A stretch of DNA of 51,651 nt, taken from assembly GCA_945870465.1 (NCBI GenBank), contig CAMBSS010000008.1:1-51651 (forward strand), written 5' to 3'. This document shows, piece by piece, positions 40,510 through 50,278 of this stretch; positions within the stretch are counted from its first letter, which is position 1, and the number at the start of each line of letters is the position of its first letter. A model generated the notes under the pieces. That model had not been told where the DNA came from, made no database searches, and saw only the letters and a program-made list of their open reading frames with translations. This DNA comes from Bordetella parapertussis. Lineage in GTDB: Bacteria > Pseudomonadota > Gammaproteobacteria > Burkholderiales > SG8-41. A program made the position numbers and the translations under genes.

Positions 40510-41296
40510 ATTTGGACGCGCGGTCGAAAAACCCCATCATCACGTCGGTAAAGGCCTGCGGCTGCTCGATGTTCGACAGATGCGCGGCCGACGGAATGAT
40601 GACCAGTTCGGAGCCCGGCATCGCATCCTGTATTTCGCGCGCCATTGCCACCGGCGTGCCGGGGTCCTGTTCGCCGACGATGACCAGCGTGGGGCAGGTG
40701 ATTTCCTTCAGGCGCGCGGTGACGTTGATCTTTTGTATCGCATGGCAGCAACCGACAAAGCCGGCGACCGGTGTCGCGCGGATCGCGGCATCAACGCGCG
40801 CGATGCCCGGCGGATTGGTTTTGCGAAATGGCTCGGTGAACCAGCGTGCGAGCGTGCCGTCGACCACCGCGGCCATGCCTTTGGATTGCGCGGTCTGAAT
40901 GCGGTCGGCCCATGCCGCCGCCGCGGCCGCCGGATAATTGCTGGTGGTGTCGGCGAGCACCATGCTCTTGAAAATGCCCGGGTACTTGAGCGCAAAGGTC
41001 TGCCCTATCATGCCGCCCATCGACAGGCCGGCCCAATGTGTTGCCTTGATGCCGAGTGCCGCGAGCAGGCCGTGCGCGTCGTCGGCCAGCTGGTCGAGCG
41101 TATACGCGCCGGCGGGCGCTTCGCTTTTGCCGTGGCCGCGCGTGTCATAGCGCAGCACCTGGTATTTTTTGGTGAGCGCGTCCATCTGCTCGTCCCACAT
41201 GTGCAGATCGCATGCGAGCGAGTGCGACAGCGTCACCCACGGGCCGTTGCCGGCGATTTCATAATTGATTTTGAGGCCGTTGACTTTGATTTCCAT
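40508..41296 (-). CDS. Alpha/beta hydrolase, 3-oxoadipate enol-lactonase-like
   Basis: A 262-residue hydrolase resembling PcaD. It starts MEIKVNGLKINYEIAGNGPW, then has SHSLACDLHMWDEQ, YDTRGHGKSEAP, the nucleophile elbow GLSMGGMIGQ (Ser), VIVGEQDPGTP (Asp) and a His in SAAHLSNIEQP. PcaD opens the lactone ring in the beta-ketoadipate pathway, but no other pca genes are near, so the name denotes subfamily style only. It is a single minus-strand gene downstream of the broken HtrA gene. Confidence 0.88.
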   Translation of the reverse strand: MEIKVNGLKINYEIAGNGPWVTLSHSLACDLHMWDEQMDALTKKYQVLRYDTRGHGKSEAPAGAYTLDQLADDAHGLLAALGIKATHWAGLSMGGMIGQTFALKYPGIFKSMVLADTTSNYPAAAAAAWADRIQTAQSKGMAAVVDGTLARWFTEPFRKTNPPGIARVDAAIRATPVAGFVGCCHAIQKINVTARLKEITCPTLVIVGEQDPGTPVAMAREIQDAMPGSELVIIPSAAHLSNIEQPQAFTDVMMGFFDRASK

Positions 41297-41333
41297 GTGC
41301 TGCTTCTCCCCTCGGGTAATGGTTGCCGCGCTG

Positions 41334-42171
<838 letters not shown>

Positions 42172-42173
42172 GC

Positions 42174-44189
42174 TTACTTCAGGATCTGGATCAGATTGTT
42201 GAAGTCGTCGGTCCATAGCCGCAAGCCGGGGATAACGTCGATTTCCGACGCCTTCTGCGCGATGGCCGCCTTCTCGAGCAGCGACTTGTCACGCGTGACG
42301 ATCACCCAGTCAGTCTTGGAATACTGCGTCTCATTGGCCTCGTCGACGATCAGCGCGGTATACAGGCCGAGTTCGTCGGCCAGCTGCTTGACGACCGGCG
42401 CCAGCTTGAGAAAACGGTTGGTGACGTGGAACGCGATGGCGCCGCCGGGTTTGACATGCTTCAGATACACCGCCATCGCTTCCTTGGTGATGAGGTGCAC
42501 CGGAATCGAGTCGCTTGAAAACGCATCGACTACCAGCACGTCGAACTCGTGCGGCGTTTCACGTTCGAGGCTCAGGCGCGCATCGCCGAGGCTGATGTCG
42601 ATTTTCGCCTTGCTGTTTTTCAGGTAAGTGAACTGCGACTGCGCGATGTCGATGACCTGCGGATTGATGTCGTAGAAATGATAGTTGTCGTCCGGCTTGC
42701 CCCAGACCGCGAGCGTGCCGGTGCCCAGCCCGATGACGCCAACGCGCTGGTTTTTCTGCTGGGTGTTCTTGATTGCTAGCACGGCGCCGGAATCCGGCCC
42801 GTAATAGGTGGTGGCCTCGCCGCTGCGCGAAGGTTTCAGGTACTGCTCGCCGTGCAGGATCACGCCGTGGATCAGGCGCCGCGTGCCGTCGTCGCTCTCC
42901 GCGGTGCCGATGTCTTTCACGCGCAGGGTGCCGTAGAAATTGCGTACCATGACGAGCGTATCTTCGCGCAGGTTATCGACCTGCTTGTTCCAGAAGTAGC
43001 CGCACACGCCGGCCAGCGCGATCGGGATGATCCACACGAAGAACGGCTGTTTGCGCAGCGTGACGGTGGCGAGGATGCCGGTCACCACGAAGCCCAGCCC
43101 CAGTTCGAAATAGGTCGGAAAGATGCGCGGTGCAACGAGGCCGACGAACATGCCGCCCAGCGCCCCGCCGAGCGAAATCATCAGGTAGAACTGCGTCAGG
43201 TGGCGCGGCGCCGGGCGTATTTTCGCGAGCTCGCCGTGAAAGAACATGCAGAACATGAAGAGTCCGCCCAGGTACAGCGGGACGGCGGTCTTGATGTCGA
43301 GCGCGATATCGCTGGTTTGCAGCCCCCACGCGCACATGCCGAGCAGCACCGCGGTCGGGCCGAGCATCCACGAGCGCTGGTACCAGCCGTCGCTTTCGAA
43401 ACACAGGATGAACGTGAGCAGGTACAGCGTAAGCGGAGCCAGCCACAGAAAAGGAATCGACGCGATGTTCTGCGTGATATGGTTGGTGATCGCCAGCAGC
43501 ATCCACGAACCCATCGCGGACAGCGACAGCCACAGCACGAGGTCGAAGCGCGTGGGCGCGGGAGCCGTATCCTGCGCGGCAGGTTGCGCCGCCGCCGCCG
43601 GCACGTTCGCATTGCGCAAACCGTACAGCGCGCTGCCTGCGCACAGCACGGCAAACAGCGCGTAGCCGATAGACCAGGCGCCCGCCTGCAGTGCGGTAGT
43701 TACCCATGGCTCGAAAGCGAACGGGTACGAAATCAGCGCCAGCATGGAGGCCAGGTTCGACAGCGCGAACAGGCGGTAGACGGTGCCGCGCGGAAACGCG
43801 CGCGCGAACCACGCCTGCACCAGCGGCCCGGTGGTGGCGAGCAGGAAGTAGGGCAGTCCGATGGTGACGAGCAGGAGGCCCAGTATGCGCAGCCCCGGGT
43901 CTTCGGTGCCGGCGGGCTTCCAGCTCACGTCCGGGACGATGGGCAGCACGGCGAGGCTTAACGCCAGCAACGCGATGTGCAGGATGGCCTGCGTGCGCGG
44001 CTTCAACTTGCGCGTCGTGAAATCGGAGTAGGCGTAGCCTGCGAGCAGCGCAACCTGGAAGAACACCAGGCACGTCGTCCATACCGCGGCCGAACCGCCG
44101 AACCACGGCAGAATTTGCTTGGCAACGATGGGTTGGACGAGGAACAGCAGGAACGCGCTTGTGAAAATGGTACAAGCGAAAAGCAGCAT
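42174..44189 (-). CDS. Membrane-fused spermidine synthase-like protein
   Basis: A 671-residue fusion. Residues 1 to about 420 hold some eleven to twelve hydrophobic segments (starting MLLFACTIFTSAFLLFLVQP). The C-terminal 250 residues are a Rossmann methyltransferase-like domain of the spermidine synthase family: GVIGLGTGTLAVWG (nucleotide loop), YDINPQVIDIA, DARLSLE and VLVVDAFSSDSIPVHL. The key Asp residues of true polyamine aminopropyltransferases are only partly matched, so real SpeE activity is doubtful. Proteins of this fused type are common in proteobacteria but their role is unsettled. It is followed immediately by the HtrA remnant. Confidence 0.85.
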   Translation of the reverse strand: MLLFACTIFTSAFLLFLVQPIVAKQILPWFGGSAAVWTTCLVFFQVALLAGYAYSDFTTRKLKPRTQAILHIALLALSLAVLPIVPDVSWKPAGTEDPGLRILGLLLVTIGLPYFLLATTGPLVQAWFARAFPRGTVYRLFALSNLASMLALISYPFAFEPWVTTALQAGAWSIGYALFAVLCAGSALYGLRNANVPAAAAQPAAQDTAPAPTRFDLVLWLSLSAMGSWMLLAITNHITQNIASIPFLWLAPLTLYLLTFILCFESDGWYQRSWMLGPTAVLLGMCAWGLQTSDIALDIKTAVPLYLGGLFMFCMFFHGELAKIRPAPRHLTQFYLMISLGGALGGMFVGLVAPRIFPTYFELGLGFVVTGILATVTLRKQPFFVWIIPIALAGVCGYFWNKQVDNLREDTLVMVRNFYGTLRVKDIGTAESDDGTRRLIHGVILHGEQYLKPSRSGEATTYYGPDSGAVLAIKNTQQKNQRVGVIGLGTGTLAVWGKPDDNYHFYDINPQVIDIAQSQFTYLKNSKAKIDISLGDARLSLERETPHEFDVLVVDAFSSDSIPVHLITKEAMAVYLKHVKPGGAIAFHVTNRFLKLAPVVKQLADELGLYTALIVDEANETQYSKTDWVIVTRDKSLLEKAAIAQKASEIDVIPGLRLWTDDFNNLIQILK

Positions 44190-44384
44190 GACGAGATTTT
44201 ATCGTTATCGGAAGAGCCGCCATTATAGCGGCCTCGGGACAGTAGCGCGCGCGGCCTGACCGCTGGTTCCGTGATTATTTCCGCGCGTCGGGTGTGTCTT
44301 GACACTGACGGGGCGTTTGCACAGACTCTGGCAGGAGGCGTACCACCGGCCGCTTGCTTCGTGAACCTACGATCGGATGACGGA

Positions 44385-44837
44385 ATGCTGACAAATCGAC
44401 TGCGTCTGCTGGCCTGTTGCCTGCTGCTGGGCGCCGCGGGCGGCGTGCTGGCGGAGACCTACCAGGTCGGGCAGCTGTGGAGCTACAAGACGCGGCCGCA
44501 GGAGCCGAAATCGGAGTTGATGATTTTGCGCATCGACAACACGAGCAAACTCGGCCAGGTCGTGTTCATCGGGCTCACAAACCTGCGCATCCAGCATGCA
44601 TCCGGCAAGCTGCTCCCGCCTTCGATGAGCCCGCTGCCTTTTACCAAGGATGCGCTTGATAAAAGTGTCATCAAGCAGATCGGCACCACTGATCAATTTT
44701 TGAAATCCGATTTTGGTTATGCGAAATGGAAAGAGGCGCAACAAGCAGGCAAGACGCCGCCGACCTATGACCGGCCGGTCGCGGAGATCGTGAACCGCCT
44801 CGAGAACGGTTTCATCGGCATCCCGGCCAAACCCTAG
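44385..44837 (+). CDS. Secreted hypothetical protein
   Basis: A 150-residue protein with signal peptide (RLRLLACCLLLGAAGGVLA-ET). The mature chain begins YQVGQLWSYKTRPQEPKSEL and has strands LMILRIDNTSKLGQVVFIGL, then a helical C-terminal half (FGYAKWKEAQQAGKTPPTY, AEIVNRLENGF). No catalytic motif is evident. The ATG has little ribosome-binding sequence and the frame is open upstream for 38 codons without homology. It is divergent from the spermidine synthase-like gene. I do not recognise a family. Confidence 0.6.
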   Translation: MLTNRLRLLACCLLLGAAGGVLAETYQVGQLWSYKTRPQEPKSELMILRIDNTSKLGQVVFIGLTNLRIQHASGKLLPPSMSPLPFTKDALDKSVIKQIGTTDQFLKSDFGYAKWKEAQQAGKTPPTYDRPVAEIVNRLENGFIGIPAKP

Positions 44838-45057
44838 CTCGTCAAAGGGCCCGACTTCACCCGGCCCGGGCGGCGGCATTTGCGCGGCATCCGGGTCAGG
44901 CACGCTTTGCGCGCCAACGCCGAATGGCGACAACACGAGGCCGACGAGCGTTGCGCCGAACAGTGCGCGGAGTTTATTTGCGGTATCCGTTGCCGGCCAT
45001 GGAGGAATCGGACACCGTAGCGCCCATGTCTGCATTATACCGAGCGGCCGCCGCATC

Positions 45058-45954
45058 TTGAACACGGGTGCCGTTCGCAACTGGGGCCTGCTCCTCGCGC
45101 TGGTTGCGATGTGGGGTTCGTCATTCATGTTCATCAAGATCGGCATCGCGACGGTGCCGCCGGTTACATTGGTGGCGGCCCGGCTGGTGCTTGGCGCGGT
45201 AATTTTGTACACGATCATGCGCGCCCGCGGTCTCGTGCTGCCGCCGCCGGACCGGCGCTGGCTGCCTTACATCGCGCTGGCGATACTCGGCAACTGCCTG
45301 CCGTTTTTCCTGATTGCATGGGGCCAGCAATTTATCGACAGCGCGCTTGCCGGCATCCTGATTTCCATCATGCCTCTGGCGACACTGGTGCTCGCGCATT
45401 TTTTCATCGCCGGCGACCGCATGACGGTCCACAAGGCCATGGGCTTCGCCATCGGCTTCGCGGGCATCGTCGTATTGATGGGGCCCGCGGCGCTTGCGGG
45501 GCTCGGCGGCGCGGCAGGCAAGGCGCTGGCGCAGGCCGCGGTACTCGCTGGTGCGTTGTGTTACGCCGGCAACAGCGTGCTTGCGCGGCGCACGATAGCG
45601 GGGGATTTTCTGGTGGCTTCGACCGCCGTGCTGATCGCCGCGGCGGTGTTGATGCTGCCGGTCGCGTTGGTGGTCGACTATCCGTACGCCGGCGCACCGA
45701 CCGCGGGTTCGATTGCGGCCATCATATGGTTGGGCATAGGGCCGACTGCGCTGGCGACCATACTTTATTTTCAACTGATCGCCGCCGCGGGGCCCACTTT
45801 CATGGCGAACGTCAATTATCTGTCGCCAGTTGTCGCCCTATTGGCGGGCGTGCTGCTCCTGGGCGAGCAGCCGGGAACCACGGCATTGGCTGGTTTAACC
45901 CTGATTTTGCTCGGAATTTCGCTTTCACGCCGGGCGTCCGGCCAAGTGGCTTGA
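45058..45954 (+). CDS. EamA/DMT-family transporter
   Basis: A 298-residue inner-membrane drug/metabolite transporter with two EamA repeats of five helices each. Blocks: LLLALVAMWGSSFMFIKIGI (first repeat start), AILGNCLPFFLIAWGQQFID, ALAGILISIMPLATLVLAHF, and in the second half WLGIGPTALATILYFQLIAA with YLSPVVALLAGVLLLGEQPG. Typical substrates are amino acids or other small metabolites; it cannot be specified. The start is TTG with a weak ribosome site. Confidence 0.88.
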   Translation: MNTGAVRNWGLLLALVAMWGSSFMFIKIGIATVPPVTLVAARLVLGAVILYTIMRARGLVLPPPDRRWLPYIALAILGNCLPFFLIAWGQQFIDSALAGILISIMPLATLVLAHFFIAGDRMTVHKAMGFAIGFAGIVVLMGPAALAGLGGAAGKALAQAAVLAGALCYAGNSVLARRTIAGDFLVASTAVLIAAAVLMLPVALVVDYPYAGAPTAGSIAAIIWLGIGPTALATILYFQLIAAAGPTFMANVNYLSPVVALLAGVLLLGEQPGTTALAGLTLILLGISLSRRASGQVA

Positions 45955-46067
45955 AACTTGCCGCACTCAGCCTCATCTAACAGCTACGGGCAGACGTGCA
46001 GCTCAGGCACGTGATATCGGTCACAAGGCCGACTCAACCGAAATGGATATCAGCCGTTAATGCTCTT

Positions 46068-46301
46068 ATGAACATCGTTTACAACAGCGACAATTACTAC
46101 GTGGTCGAGTATCCGGTCGAGCACGGGTACGAAGTGGTCGACAAGCAGTCGAGCCGCGGTACGTACTTCCAGGGCAATGTCGCAGACAAATTCCGCGAGT
46201 CCATGCTGGGCGCGCTCGGCGAAGATCCGTCGCCCGAACACGTCGACGAGTTCCTGTCCGATTTCGGCGGGCTGATCAGCTTCCCGATGACGGTGCATTG
46301 A
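46068..46301 (+). CDS. DUF3567 family protein
   Basis: A 77-residue cytosolic protein of the DUF3567 family: MNIVYNSDNYYVVEYPVEHG, GYEVVDKQSSRGTYFQGNVA, a helix KFRESMLGALGEDPSPEHVD, and FLSDFGGLISFPMTVH. I know this family only from betaproteobacteria, so it supports the taxonomic assignment. Function unknown. No clear ribosome site is seen; the ATG fits the family start. It ends 63 bp before repeat element B. Confidence 0.85.
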   Translation: MNIVYNSDNYYVVEYPVEHGYEVVDKQSSRGTYFQGNVADKFRESMLGALGEDPSPEHVDEFLSDFGGLISFPMTVH

Positions 46302-46363
46302 TGGCGGCGCAGTGCTGCGGCCGAGTGATCAGAACCCTTCGTAAAAACAGAACACCGACAAGC

Positions 46364-46486
46364 AACCGCCGATAGACGCCGATTTAACTTCAGACGTGGC
46401 TCCAACCAACGCCAAGTTTTTTGAGACTTATCTGCGTTCATCCGTGTACCCCTCAAGGGGGTATTAAAAAGAATTCATCGGCGGTT
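46364..46486. repeat. Intergenic inverted-repeat element, copy B
   Basis: The left arm AACCGCCGATAGACGCCGAT and a right arm in two parts (ATCTGCGTTCATCCGTG at 46431-46447 and AATTCATCGGCGGTT at 46472-46486) are the same sequences as element A. A foreign-looking 24-base piece with the small palindrome CCCCTCAAGGGG splits the right arm. The element lies between convergent gene ends (DUF3567 and class II aldolase). Confidence 0.7.
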
Positions 46487-46536
46487 CCAAACTGTTTTGG
46501 AGGCCGCTTCTGAGTCGTTCAGTGATTGTGCAGTAA

Positions 46537-47286
46537 TTACTTCAGCCGGCTCCAGCCCGGTTCTTCCCGATCCAGTATCCGCTTCAACGCCGCCAGGTAG
46601 TAATCGGCCTGTCCGCGCTCGGCATCCATTTGCGTGCGCGTAGCCGCGGCGATTTTTGCGGGCACCAGTCTGAGCGGCTTGCCGGTGCCGTGGGCGAGCA
46701 CCTGCAGCATGCACGCGCGTTCCAGGTAATAGAGGTCGTCGAATGCGTAGGCGACGCTGGGGCCGCAGACGATGACGCCGTGGTTGGCGAGAAACAGCAC
46801 GTCGGCATCGCGCAATTTTCCCGCCATGCGGTCGCCTTCCGCTTCGTCGAGGGCAAGGCCGTTATATTCGTTGTCGTATGCGACCCGGCCGTGAAAGCGC
46901 AAGGCATTCTGGCTGGCCCACGCGAGTTCGCCGCCTTCGACGATGGTGAGCGCCGTCGCGTACGGCATATGCGTGTGCAATACGCACTGCGCGCGCGGGT
47001 TCGCGCGGTGGATGCGGCCGTGGATAAAAAAGGCCGTCGGCTCGACACGGTGTTTGCCGGAGACGTGTCGTCCTTCGCCGTCTACTACGATGAGATCGGC
47101 CGGTGTCACTTCAGACCAGTGCAGCCCCTGCGGGTTGATCAGGAACTGTCCGGCCTTGCCGGGCAGCGCGAGGCTGAAATGATTGCACACGCCTTCAGAC
47201 AAATCGAGCCGCGCGGCCGAGCGCAGGGCGCATACCAGGTCGCGCCGCGCGTCGCGTTCGCTGCAGGCAGGTTGGCTTTTTTTCAT
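46537..47286 (-). CDS. Class II aldolase/adducin family protein
   Basis: A 249-residue zinc-dependent enzyme of the FucA/AraD/adducin family. The fold blocks are GVCNHFSLALPG near residue 32, LINPQGLHWSEVTPADLIVV, the zinc pair in CVLHTHMPYATALTI (His-x-His), and the later His in FLANHGVIVCG. This subgroup is often a decarboxylase or aldolase for hydroxy acids and is frequently encoded beside Bug receptors, as here. The start overlaps the stop of the upstream membrane-protein gene by four bases, so both belong to the operon led by Bug 3. Substrate unknown. Confidence 0.88.
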   Translation of the reverse strand: MKKSQPACSERDARRDLVCALRSAARLDLSEGVCNHFSLALPGKAGQFLINPQGLHWSEVTPADLIVVDGEGRHVSGKHRVEPTAFFIHGRIHRANPRAQCVLHTHMPYATALTIVEGGELAWASQNALRFHGRVAYDNEYNGLALDEAEGDRMAGKLRDADVLFLANHGVIVCGPSVAYAFDDLYYLERACMLQVLAHGTGKPLRLVPAKIAAATRTQMDAERGQADYYLAALKRILDREEPGWSRLK

Positions 47287-47858
47287 GCGGGATCTTCCGT
47301 GGCAAGGTGCGCCTGCTGACCGCTGGTGCCAACGGCGGGCGGGCCCAGATGCTCGACGATGAGTTGCCTGATTTCTTCAACCATGCCGGAACCCTTCAGG
47401 CTGTCGGCGATCAAGACAGGCTGCGCCGAATTACGCGCGCGGGCGACCAGCTGAAAATAGCGCACCGACCCGAACGCACCGATGTATTTTGCGGCAAGCC
47501 GGCTGTCGATCGCCGCGATCTCGTCGCGCGCAATCGCCCGCTGCGCTATCGTGTAGCCGAAACATTTTCTGACGGTGCGCAGGCCCGCGCTGCTCACCTC
47601 GACGTGCAACGAATTGGCGGCAGTCCAACTTGCGATGACGATGAACAACTGGCCGAGTGCAAGCAACGGCAGCGCGAATACGCCGGCGAACGCGAGCGCG
47701 AGCATGCTGGCCGTTGCCGTTTCACCGGAACGCACCAGGCCCGAGACCGCCGCGAGTCCGATCACGCTGCAGGCGCCGCCGAAAAGCGCCAGCATCAAAG
47801 CGGAACCGGCCGCGCGCAGCGGCAGAAAGTGCAGCCCGATGCCTGCCGTGTACGGCAC
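47283..47858 (-). CDS. Hypothetical membrane protein with PH-like C-terminal part
   Basis: A 191-residue protein with two hydrophobic segments (SALMLALFGGACSVIGLAAV and LALAFAGVFALPLLALGQLF) followed by a soluble domain (LHVEVSSAGLRTVRKCFGYT, IDSRLAAKYIGAFGSVRYFQ). That domain resembles the bacterial PH-like region of membrane proteins with an amphipathic start. The start is uncertain: GTG is the first suitable codon after the Bug 3 stop. It lies between Bug 3 and the class II aldolase, overlapping the latter. Function unknown. Confidence 0.65.
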   Translation of the reverse strand: MPYTAGIGLHFLPLRAAGSALMLALFGGACSVIGLAAVSGLVRSGETATASMLALAFAGVFALPLLALGQLFIVIASWTAANSLHVEVSSAGLRTVRKCFGYTIAQRAIARDEIAAIDSRLAAKYIGAFGSVRYFQLVARARNSAQPVLIADSLKGSGMVEEIRQLIVEHLGPPAVGTSGQQAHLATEDPA

Positions 47859-47890
47859 GATGTGTATTGCCCCGACGGTGCGCGGTTCGT

Positions 47891-48856
47891 TTATTCGATC
47901 CTCACTTTCGCGGCTTTCGCTACCTTGCTCCATTTTTCGGTTTCGCTTTTGATGAAGGCCGCGAATTCTTCCGGCGAGTTGCCGCTGGCGATGCCGCCCT
48001 GCTGCAGGATTTTTTCCTTCATCTCGGGCGACTTGAGCATTTTCGCGAGTTCGGCGTTGGCCTTGAGGACGAATTCGCGCGGCGTGTTGGCCGGCATCAC
48101 AACACCCTGCCACGAACTGCCGTCGAAACCCTTGACGCCGCCCTGTTCGACGGTCGGCAGGTCCGGCATGGGCGGGAAGCGTTCCTGCGTCGAGATCGCC
48201 AATGCACGCACCTTGCCCTGCTGCACGAACGGCAACGCCGCGATCGCGGTGCTGAACGCGACGTCGATCTGCCCGGAAATCTGGTCGATCATCGCCGGCG
48301 CTGCGCCCTTGTACGGCACATGCACGAGATTGACGCCCGCCATCCATTTGAACATTTCCATCAGCATGTGCGGGCTGGTGCCGTTGCCGGTCGACGCGTA
48401 GGTGAGCATTCCCGGTTTCGCTTTCGCCAGCGCCACCAGTTCCTTGACGTTTTTCACGGGGAGCGACGGGTGTGCCATCAGCAGGCTGGGCAAAGTTGCC
48501 ATCAGCGTCACCGGCGCAAAATCTTTCAGCGGGTCGAACGGCAGCCGCGGGTAGATGCCGGGCGACATGCTTTGCGCAACCGTCAACATGCAGATCGTGT
48601 AGCCGTCGGGCGGCGACTTCGCGCACAATTCCGAGCCGATGTTGCCGCCGGCGCCGCCGCGATTGTCGGCGACTACCTGCACGCCCCACGCTTCGGTGAG
48701 ACGCTGGGCCGCCATGCGGCCCATGATGTCGGTCGGCCCGCCGGGCGGAAAGGGGACGATGAATCGTACCGGTTTCGCCGGGTAGGTCTGGGCATGCGCA
48801 GGGCATATTCCGGCGCACACCACGGCGGATAAAACGAGTCTTGTTATGATTTTCAT
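47891..48856 (-). CDS. Bug-family (TctC-like) periplasmic receptor 3
   Basis: A 321-residue Bug receptor. The signal peptide is MKIITRLVLSAVVCAGICPA with HAQ. Family blocks are YPAKPVRFIVPFPPGGPTDI, SPPDGYTICMLT, RLPFDPLKDFAPVTLM, PYKGAAPAMIDQISG and PTVEQGGVKGFDG. An AGGAGG ribosome site sits five bases before the ATG, the strongest in the region. It heads a minus-strand operon with a membrane protein and a class II aldolase, suggesting uptake of a hydroxy acid that is then cleaved or decarboxylated. No TctA/TctB genes adjoin it. Confidence 0.93.
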   Translation of the reverse strand: MKIITRLVLSAVVCAGICPAHAQTYPAKPVRFIVPFPPGGPTDIMGRMAAQRLTEAWGVQVVADNRGGAGGNIGSELCAKSPPDGYTICMLTVAQSMSPGIYPRLPFDPLKDFAPVTLMATLPSLLMAHPSLPVKNVKELVALAKAKPGMLTYASTGNGTSPHMLMEMFKWMAGVNLVHVPYKGAAPAMIDQISGQIDVAFSTAIAALPFVQQGKVRALAISTQERFPPMPDLPTVEQGGVKGFDGSSWQGVVMPANTPREFVLKANAELAKMLKSPEMKEKILQQGGIASGNSPEEFAAFIKSETEKWSKVAKAAKVRIE

Positions 48857-48886
48857 GTTTCCTCCTGTGGGTGTTTCCACTGTTCC

Positions 48887-50269
48887 CTATGCGGCAAACG
48901 GCACGATCTCGACGCCGCGGTGCCGGTCTTTCAGAAAGCGTTTCAGAATTTTATAGGTGTCGAGGTCGAACGCTGGCCGTGTCGACAGCGTGTCGAGGTC
49001 CTGTTCCGAGCGCACGGTGCCGAGATAGCACCAGTGGTCGAGTACGTGCAGCTCGGTATGTTCGGCGCCGGCCTCGCGCACGCCTATACGTCCCTTGAAC
49101 GGCCACGTTTGCAGTTTCAGCTCGCATAGCGCTTCCATCAGCCGTAAATCGTGCTGCACGCGCGATTCTTTGCCGGCGCAGACGCCGTGGCAGCGCTTGA
49201 TCTGGTGCGCGAAGCACGGGCCGGCGCCTTTTTCCAGCCCGAGCTCGATGTGGCAAAGCTCGAACGCCTGCGCCAGCTTGCGCAGCGTATCGAGGGCCGT
49301 GCGCTTGGTGCGGAATACGCCGTAGACGTCAGTGGTGTCGCTGAAGTCGACGTCGGCCGCGCTGACGAGTTCCGGCGCCTTGCTTTTGCCGGGCTCCCAG
49401 GTGAAGGCGCACAAATCGCTGTTGCGCCGCAACTGGCGGTTCATGGTCGGCAGCAGTTCTTTGACCAGCCGCGCTTCTTCGAGCAGCGCGCCGAGTTCGC
49501 CGGCGGTCTCTTTCCAGTCGATGCGTTTTACCTGCTGCACGATGCGCATGTCCTTGGAAATCCTGACGTCGCTTGAAAAATGCGACAGCACGCGCGAGCG
49601 CAGGTTGACGCTCTTGCCGATATAGATAGGCAGGTCGTTCTCGCCGTAGAACAAATACACGCCGGGCGTCTCGGGCAGTTCGTCGAGCACCAGCGGCGAG
49701 AGCCCCGGCGGCAGCGTCGGCGATTTCAGCTGCGCGGCGGCAGCGGTATTGAGCGCATCGGTGCCCAACTCGGCGCGCCATTTCTGCATCAAGTCCCACA
49801 GCACGCGCGCATCTCCCAGCGCGCGGTGGCGTGCGTCGCACGCAATGTCGTGGCGCTCCATCAGACTGTCGAGATTGTGCCGCGCATGACCGGGATAAAG
49901 CTTGCGCGAGAGTTTTACGGTGCACACGAGGTCGGACGAGTACTTCATTTCGAGGCGGCCGAACTCGGCCTTGAGAAAACCGTAGTCGAAGCGCGCATTG
50001 TGCGCGATCAGCAGCTTGCCGTGGATGCGCGCTTTCAATTCCTGCGCGACCTCGGCGAAAGTGGGCGCCAGCGCGACCATGTCGTTGCTGATGCCGGTCA
50101 GCGACTCGATGAAAGGCGGGATGCGCATTTCCGGGTTGACCAGCGTGCTCCATTCGCGCACATACTCGCCGCGCTCGACTTCTATCAGGCCGATTTCGGT
50201 GATGCGGTCGAAGCTCGCGGTGGCGCCGGTGGTTTCGAGATCGAGAAAAACGAGAGGGCGGTCGAGCAT
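48887..50269 (-). CDS. DnaQ-type exonuclease fused to UvrC-like GIY-YIG nuclease
   Basis: A 460-residue two-nuclease protein. Residues 1-170 form a DEDDh 3'-5' exonuclease: FLDLETTG (Asp, Glu), HNARFDYGFL (Asp), and HRALGDARVLWD (His, Asp). From about 200 a GIY-YIG domain follows (ETPGVYLFYGENDLPIYIGK, NLRSRVLSHF), with a C-terminal UvrC/Cho-like part. The same fusion is widespread in beta- and gammaproteobacteria as a DNA polymerase III epsilon-like or Cho-like protein. It probably acts in DNA repair, nicking beside lesions and trimming. Start 30 bp from Bug 3 in the same direction; not evidently linked to it. Confidence 0.9.
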   Translation of the reverse strand: MLDRPLVFLDLETTGATASFDRITEIGLIEVERGEYVREWSTLVNPEMRIPPFIESLTGISNDMVALAPTFAEVAQELKARIHGKLLIAHNARFDYGFLKAEFGRLEMKYSSDLVCTVKLSRKLYPGHARHNLDSLMERHDIACDARHRALGDARVLWDLMQKWRAELGTDALNTAAAAQLKSPTLPPGLSPLVLDELPETPGVYLFYGENDLPIYIGKSVNLRSRVLSHFSSDVRISKDMRIVQQVKRIDWKETAGELGALLEEARLVKELLPTMNRQLRRNSDLCAFTWEPGKSKAPELVSAADVDFSDTTDVYGVFRTKRTALDTLRKLAQAFELCHIELGLEKGAGPCFAHQIKRCHGVCAGKESRVQHDLRLMEALCELKLQTWPFKGRIGVREAGAEHTELHVLDHWCYLGTVRSEQDLDTLSTRPAFDLDTYKILKRFLKDRHRGVEIVPFAA

Positions 50270-50278
50270 GTTCGGGCG

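Noticed and set aside
47283..48818. Single 511-codon minus-strand protein spanning Bug 3 and the membrane protein
   Set aside because: Its first two thirds lie out of frame across Bug 3, which is certain. Only the last 191 codons read like real protein.
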